Positions 59,587-64,000 of a stretch of 64,000 bases of DNA are shown here, piece by piece. This DNA comes from Bacillus alkalisoli (GTDB taxonomy: Bacteria; Bacillota; Bacilli; Bacillales; Bacillaceae_I). A program made the position numbers and the translations under genes. Position 1 is the first letter of the stretch; each line of letters opens with the position of its first letter. The stretch lies in NCBI RefSeq assembly GCF_002797415.1, contig NZ_KZ454944.1, positions 1,878,665 to 1,942,664 on the forward strand. The letters are read 5' to 3'. The notes under the pieces were generated by a model. The model saw nothing but the letters and a program-made list of their open reading frames with translations. It did not search any database and was not told the DNA's origin.

Positions 59587-59649
59587 CTTGACTAGACAAG
59601 TGGATGTTGTATATCGTTTGTTATATAACGCATGATATATATAATCATG
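59587..59649 (+). promoter_or_regulatory. Promoter and operator candidates of TetR gene
   Basis: CTTGACTAGACAAG (59587-59600) is a near palindrome that contains a TTGACT -35 box; TATATC follows at 16 bases. A second palindrome CATGAT-ATATATA-ATCATG lies at 59631-59649. One of them is probably the autoregulatory TetR operator. Confidence 0.5.
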
Positions 59650-59680
59650 TACACGGTATGTAAGTGAAAAGGGGATTACT

Positions 59681-60262
59681 ATGCCACCGAAAAAGAAGTT
59701 TTCCAAAGAACAAATTATAGATGCAGCATTTGAAATAGCAAAAACAGAAGGGCTAGATAAAATAACAATAAGAAAAGTTGCTGACAAATTAGGAAGTTCA
59801 ATTGCTCCGATTTACGTAAACTTCAATGATGTAGAAGAACTCATCCGGGAGGTCGTAAAAAGAACTATTGATGTAAATCAACAAATGGTTCTAGAACAAA
59901 ATAGTGGAGACCTATTTCGTGATATAGGTATTGCTAGTTTGCGGTTTGCAAGGGAATATAGTGTCCTTTTTATCGACTTAATGATGAAACAGAACGAGTA
60001 TATAAAGGACTATAACCAAGAGATAGGTAATGACCTTGTTTCGCTAATGAAAGAGAGCCTTCACCATGAAGGGTTTACAGATGACGAGCTGATGAATATT
60101 TTATTGAAGATGAGAATTTTTCAAGGGGGCCTATCCATAATGGTTGCTAATGGATTGCTTCCGAAAGAGTTTAACGATAATAAGGTGGTAGAGCTTCTAG
60201 ACAGCACGGCAGAAGATGTTATTGCGGCTGCGCGTTTACGCAAGAATGGGCAATTAGGGTAA
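59681..60262 (+). CDS. TetR family regulator
   Basis: 193 residues. N-terminal TetR helix-turn-helix (IDAAFEIAKTEGLDKITIRK, VADKLGSSIAPIYVNF). The C-terminal domain is a helical ligand-binding domain of the WHG/TetR_C type. It is 28 bases upstream of an SDR gene, which it probably controls. Confidence 0.88.
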   Translation: MPPKKKFSKEQIIDAAFEIAKTEGLDKITIRKVADKLGSSIAPIYVNFNDVEELIREVVKRTIDVNQQMVLEQNSGDLFRDIGIASLRFAREYSVLFIDLMMKQNEYIKDYNQEIGNDLVSLMKESLHHEGFTDDELMNILLKMRIFQGGLSIMVANGLLPKEFNDNKVVELLDSTAEDVIAAARLRKNGQLG

Positions 60263-60290
60263 TTATTTTAATTAGGAGTGGGGGAGTAAA

Positions 60291-61256
60291 ATGAAAAATC
60301 GTATTGTTGTCATTACTGGTGCAAATTCGGGGATTGGAAAGGCTGCTGCTAAGCAATTTGCTAAAGAAGGTTATACAGTTATTATGGCTTGTCGCAATAT
60401 CGAGGTTAGCCGAAAATCTCAAGAAGAGATAGTTACGTCTACAAATAATACTCAAGTTGAGCTTATGAAATTAGATGTATCTTCTTTCGAATCAATGTAT
60501 CAATTTGCCGATGAATTTAAAAGTAAGTATGAAAAATTAGACATCTTAATTCACAATGCAGCTTATTTTAATCATGGGGCTAAGCATACTCTTACTCCAG
60601 AAGGGATTGAATTGACTTTCGCGACAAATGTAGTCGGTCCGTATTTACTAACGAATTTGCTATTGGATCACCTAAAAAAGTCGGATGATGCAAGAATCCT
60701 AAATGCAGGCAGTAACATTATTAAGCACTTTTTTGAGCCTAAAAGAGAAATTGATTTTGATAACGTAACTGGGGAGTATAAAAGTAGTGAAAATTTTACT
60801 GTTTATAAAATGTATTGTCAATCCAAAATGGCATTGATGATGCTTACATTTAAAATGGCTGAGGAGTATGAGAGTGAAGGAATCAAAGTAAATGCCTTGC
60901 AGATTAACGGTGCAAAAATGTCAAAGGAAACATTAAAGAAAGTTACACCTGGTTATAGAATGGTTGCTTCGGTACAAAATTTATTTTTCCGCCAACCTAG
61001 CTATATGGCAAATAACTATTATGAAATATGTACATCTGATAGATTTAAAGATAAAACTGGCAAACTATTCAACGATAAATTAGATGTGATGAAACCCGCC
61101 TTAGCAGAATCACAGGGTTTTTTAAAACAAATTAAACAAGTAGTAGGCACAAGTAAGTATCCGGCCTATGCAGAGAATAAAGAAATTAGAAGTAAAGTAT
61201 GGGAGTTATGCAAAGACCTAACAGAGTCGAATCCGAGTAATCAGGAAGTATTATGA
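60291..61256 (+). CDS. SDR family NAD(P)-dependent oxidoreductase
   Basis: 321 residues. Cofactor loop VVITGANSGIGKAAAKQFA, LDVSS, HNAAYF, NVVGPYLLTNLLL and the catalytic Y-x3-K in YCQSKMALMML; the Ser is in ILNAGSN. Resembles retinol-dehydrogenase-like or light-dependent-protochlorophyllide-reductase-like SDRs. Substrate unknown. AGGAGTGGGG precedes the ATG; TetR-SDR is a two-gene unit. Confidence 0.88.
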   Translation: MKNRIVVITGANSGIGKAAAKQFAKEGYTVIMACRNIEVSRKSQEEIVTSTNNTQVELMKLDVSSFESMYQFADEFKSKYEKLDILIHNAAYFNHGAKHTLTPEGIELTFATNVVGPYLLTNLLLDHLKKSDDARILNAGSNIIKHFFEPKREIDFDNVTGEYKSSENFTVYKMYCQSKMALMMLTFKMAEEYESEGIKVNALQINGAKMSKETLKKVTPGYRMVASVQNLFFRQPSYMANNYYEICTSDRFKDKTGKLFNDKLDVMKPALAESQGFLKQIKQVVGTSKYPAYAENKEIRSKVWELCKDLTESNPSNQEVL

Positions 61257-61276
61257 ATATAAGCTAGATAGGCTAA

Positions 61277-61318
61277 AAGAAACGCTGCAATCTTATTTTT
61301 TTAATAATTGCAGCGTTT
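61277..61318 (+). terminator. Terminator of TetR-SDR unit
   Basis: AAACGCTGCAAT / ATTGCAGCGTTT, a 12-bp stem, followed by TGATTTTC. Confidence 0.8.
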
Positions 61319-61482
61319 TGATTTTCTCTTCCTGAACCGAACCCGTTATAGCAATTATAGGATGTTTTTTATAACATAAGTTGGAAAAAGATGTTAAAAT
61401 AAAAAGGAAGAAGTAATAGAAAGGATTTATGGTAGCGTGTATATAAAAACTCAGAAATATACATATAGAGGGAGAAATTTAA

Positions 61483-62141
61483 TTGGATATACGATTCTAT
61501 GATGGTACCAATTCTCGAAAAAAAAGAAATAGTATCGAAGAAGACTTCGAATCTCAACTTTCAGCTGCAACTGCTATTTTTGCTTATTTTTTGTTTAAAG
61601 ATAAGTCGAAAGAAAACATTAGTCAAATTAATATAAATTGCATAAGTAATATTGATACGTTCAAATTTTATGAGGTGATAGATGGTTTTTGGGATATCGA
61701 CGTTCCTTATGATCCAAACAAATTTTTATCGATCAAGGAAGATGATCTCAAAAGAAAAGAGTTTCGAAGTATTTTTGGTGAAATTTTTGAAGAAGTATTT
61801 ACTTATAAAAATTGGGATAAAGGCGATTTGGAAATTGCCCTTTTAAATTCAGAGAAAGTAGGCTTTAAAAGAGAGTTTCTATTAAAGGGAACACCACAAA
61901 AAAATCAAAAAAAGATAAGCTTTCAGTAGTGAGATGTATGGAGGATATTAAATCTTTTCAAATGACCTGCGCTATCTATGATAAAAACGGATATTTGCTT
62001 CTTGAAAGAAAGATAGTAGAAACATTGCCATCACCATTTGTTTATTCTTCTTTTCTAGTAAAAGCAAAATGGGAGTCTGATCATGTATTTACTGTTGAAT
62101 CTCAATCTAGAAATTGGAAAGAGGTAATAGAATTACTATAA
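61483..62141 (+). pseudogene. Unknown protein gene, probably split by a frameshift
   Basis: The first frame (TTG start 61483, MDIRFYDGTNSRKKRNSIEE) ends at 61929; the second starts at GTG 61929 and runs MEDIKSFQMTCAIYDKNGYL to 62141. The parts touch with no ribosome site for the second, and the second looks like the direct C-terminal continuation. A two-base gain or one-base loss near 61927 would explain it. Alternatively they are two coupled genes. I do not recognise the family; immunity-type proteins are similar in style. Confidence 0.55.
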
Positions 62142-62206
62142 GAAAGTATTGGTAGGAGCGAGGGCGATACCTTTGCTCCTATCACTTGAGGAGGTTCTCT
62201 ATAGTA

Positions 62207-62700
62207 ATGGCGCTAAAACGCATACGGAAATACAATGGAGATAGAATTGTTATGGAAGAAGAAAACTTACAAGACTATATCAATTACATTCGTACAAATA
62301 ATGTCAAAAAAATTCAAATAAACGAACTCTACTATCAAAAAGACCATGTGGATTTTAACATTCACAAAGCTTGGAAGAAGTTAGAATAGAAAGCTGCAAA
62401 AAACTTATAAACATAGAATCTTTAAATAAATTGGGTAACTTGAAAGTAATTATTTTGGAAAATTGCAGAAAAATACCTAGCATACAATTTATATCTGCAT
62501 TGACTAACTTATCGAGCGTTGCCTTCATGGGTACGGAAGTGGAAGACGGTGACCTAACGCCTCTCCAAAAACTGGATTTTGTTATCTTTAATGATAAGAA
62601 GCATAGCATTACTCTCATTCCCTTTCGGATTTCAGTTGATGTAACGAAGGATTTCAATTCGAATGAGCTATCATTTGTGTTAATACAATGGATAATATAA
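62207..62700 (+). pseudogene. Leucine-rich-repeat-like protein gene, frameshifted
   Basis: ATG 62207 after GAGGAGG. The first frame (MALKRIRKYNGDRIVMEEEN) ends at 62389; another frame from about 62371 gives VRIESCKKLINIESLNKLGN, then LKVIILENCRKIPSIQFISA, with LRR spacing, and ends at 62700. It is a probable single LRR protein of about 160 residues split by a small deletion near 62380. It is adjacent to another split gene, so the region may be decaying. Confidence 0.55.
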
Positions 62701-62715
62701 GAATTTGGAGGTGTT

Positions 62716-63261
62716 TTGGTAATCAATATACAGATAAGAAGACCTAGAATGGAGGAAATTAAACAATTAAAAGAATTTTTTAAGATTGTAATTATAGATA
62801 CATTTAATAAAGAAGGCATTGGAGAAAAGTTGGATGATATTAAGAATGAAATAAACGTAAAAGAGAGTTACTTAGAAAGTGATTTTGAAAGCAACGGTGA
62901 AAAACGCTTTTTTTTAATAGCTTTAGATGTTGATAAAATAATTGGTACCATTGAATTTGGACCAGCAAGCGAACTCATTTGTGATTGTACAAACAATAAT
63001 TTCAAAGAGCTATTGGAGGTAGGGACAGTTTTTATTCTACCTGACTACCAAAGGTTGGGCGTAGGGAATTTGCTATTGAATAAAATGTACTCTACTTTAC
63101 AGAATAAAGGAATAGGTGAATTTTGTTTAGATAGTGGATATATAAATGCACAAAAAATATGGAAAAAGAAATTTGGAGAACCTGATTACTGGTTAAAGGG
63201 TTATTGGGGTAAAGGGTATGATCATATGATTTGGAAAATCAGAGTAAATGATTGGGTTTAG
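62716..63261 (+). CDS. GNAT family N-acetyltransferase
   Basis: 181 residues; TTG start after GGAGGTG. GNAT core: FFLIALDVDKIIGTIEFGPA, the beta-4/loop VGTVFILPDYQRLGVGNLLL (Q/R-x2-G-x-G) and CLDSGYINAQKIWKKKFGEP. Substrate unknown. Confidence 0.82.
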   Translation: MVINIQIRRPRMEEIKQLKEFFKIVIIDTFNKEGIGEKLDDIKNEINVKESYLESDFESNGEKRFFLIALDVDKIIGTIEFGPASELICDCTNNNFKELLEVGTVFILPDYQRLGVGNLLLNKMYSTLQNKGIGEFCLDSGYINAQKIWKKKFGEPDYWLKGYWGKGYDHMIWKIRVNDWV

Positions 63262-63375
63262 GGTAGTAAAAAAGACATAGTTCATATTCAATTTAAGAAT
63301 GATAGAGTTTAACATTACTAGTTTTGAAAACAATGTTTAAAGGAATATAAAATACTCGTCTTATGGGGTGATAAA

Positions 63376-64000
63376 ATGGCAAACTCCTTACATATTTTAG
63401 AGGGAAAATTAGAGAAAGCTTTAATTTTGTTCGAGCAATTAGGAAAATATGAATTGGCATTAGAACAGTATAATGAAGTGGAAAAAGAAGTTATTAAAAT
63501 GATGGAGCATACCGAAGTGGAATCTACAAAAGTTCATAAACTGTTAGCTCAATGCTATTTACGTCAAGCTGGTATGCTACGCCAGCTGGGTAGAAAAGAA
63601 GAAGCAAACGAAGCTAATCAAAAAGAAATAGAGAGTGCTAAACTTTCAGGAAATTCAATCTCCTATGCCCAAAGTTTATTTTCAACAGGTGTAAATCTCC
63701 TTTCCAATAGAGAAATAGAAGAAGGGTTACAGTTGTTATTGGAAGCGAAAAAACATTTTGAAGCGGAGAATTCTGTGGAGCATAAACAAGGATTGGGCTG
63801 GTATTGGATTATCATGTCCGATTTAGGAAACAAAGGAATGATAGCTAGTAGCAATGAACAGATTTTAAACTATTCTAGTAAAGCTATTGAATTACTCACC
63901 CAAATTCAAAACACTTCAGGTATTGCAAGAGCCTACAAGGCAAGAGCCACTGCATATAAAAATATGGGAAAATATAAACTGGCGGAGAATGACTTGAGAA
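63376..64000 (+). CDS. TPR protein, 3' end outside window
   Basis: ATG after TGGGGTGA; 208 residues are visible and the frame is open at the end of the window. Several TPR-like helix pairs: KALILFEQLGKYELALEQYN, LLAQCYLRQAGMLRQLGRKE, ARAYKARATAYKNMGKYKLA. No helix-turn-helix is visible so far. It could be a Rap-like or other TPR scaffold protein. Confidence 0.75.
   Translation, partial: MANSLHILEGKLEKALILFEQLGKYELALEQYNEVEKEVIKMMEHTEVESTKVHKLLAQCYLRQAGMLRQLGRKEEANEANQKEIESAKLSGNSISYAQSLFSTGVNLLSNREIEEGLQLLLEAKKHFEAENSVEHKQGLGWYWIIMSDLGNKGMIASSNEQILNYSSKAIELLTQIQNTSGIARAYKARATAYKNMGKYKLAENDLR

Larger units (their letters stand above)
59336..59680. other. 345-bp gap: terminator and TetR promoter
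   Basis: It contains a terminator-like hairpin (59477-59515) and the promoter/operator region of the TetR gene. Nothing else is recognised. Confidence 0.6.

Overview
The window is low-GC DNA with strong AGGAGG-type ribosome binding sites, frequent TTG starts and U-run terminators. Its families (DUF6366, DUF4023, DUF4190, CBO0543, a YeiH-type exporter, a holin-like type I toxin) are typical of Bacillaceae (Bacillus sensu lato), but the species cannot be named from sequence alone. No rRNA, tRNA or CRISPR array was seen. Most of the window is accessory DNA.

Layout. (1) 1-8.4 kb is a defence island: the end of an operon with a DUF6339 gene, an EVE/PUA-like plus PD-(D/E)XK nuclease, a Sau3AI-like restriction endonuclease with a C5-cytosine methyltransferase, a MazG-like protein, an HNH endonuclease and a winged-helix regulator. 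A LexA-like box lies just upstream of the restriction gene. (2) 8.5-9.8 kb holds a cobalamin-binding-like protein and a VOC protein. (3) About 9.9-35.1 kb is the most unusual part: a one-directional (+) array of some 30 single small genes (lipoproteins, 1-3 TM proteins, GNATs, an APH, a nucleotidyltransferase, an esterase, LD-carboxypeptidase, DUF368, a beta-lactamase-like gene). They are separated by a recurrent two-part intergenic module: a hairpin that often starts at the stop codon (TAACGG plus a variable stem with an AAGAAGG or AACAAGG loop) and a downstream core (TAACGAANCAG or TTAAGCAATCGGGCAGG). Truncated, duplicated and chimeric ORFs, two MITEs, an IS1595 remnant and group II intron remnants are embedded in it. 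A smaller array of the same kind lies at 47.9-50.6 kb.

(4) 36.1-44.7 kb is a metabolic block: two zinc-ribbon threonine-synthase-like PLP enzymes, two RidA proteins, a DAACS dicarboxylate/amino-acid symporter, a LysR regulator, a YeiH-type exporter and a broken D-threonine-aldolase-like gene. I propose catabolism of an acidic, possibly sulfonated, amino acid such as cysteate. (5) 44.7-50.6 kb: a holin-like toxin behind a LexA-box promoter, a radical SAM protein, a broken NERD gene, an alpha/beta hydrolase, a HAD phosphatase and an Rpn nuclease fragment behind a second copy of the LexA-box promoter. (6) 50.7-59.3 kb: a membrane protein, a methyltransferase, a GNAT, a segmental duplication (small TM protein plus P-loop kinase, twice), and an operon-like FAD oxidoreductase / MarR / ArsN1-like acetyltransferase / MFS group. 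(7) 59.6-64 kb: TetR-SDR pair, two frameshifted genes, a GNAT and the start of a TPR protein.

Mobile repeats are frequent. One MITE family with 13-bp TGTTAAAG-type ends has three copies with intact 8-bp target duplications, one of them inserted inside a stop codon. A 158-bp MITE has two copies with 9-bp duplications. Other dispersed repeats are described individually. Start codons were chosen by ribosome binding site spacing; family names come from motif recognition without database searches.
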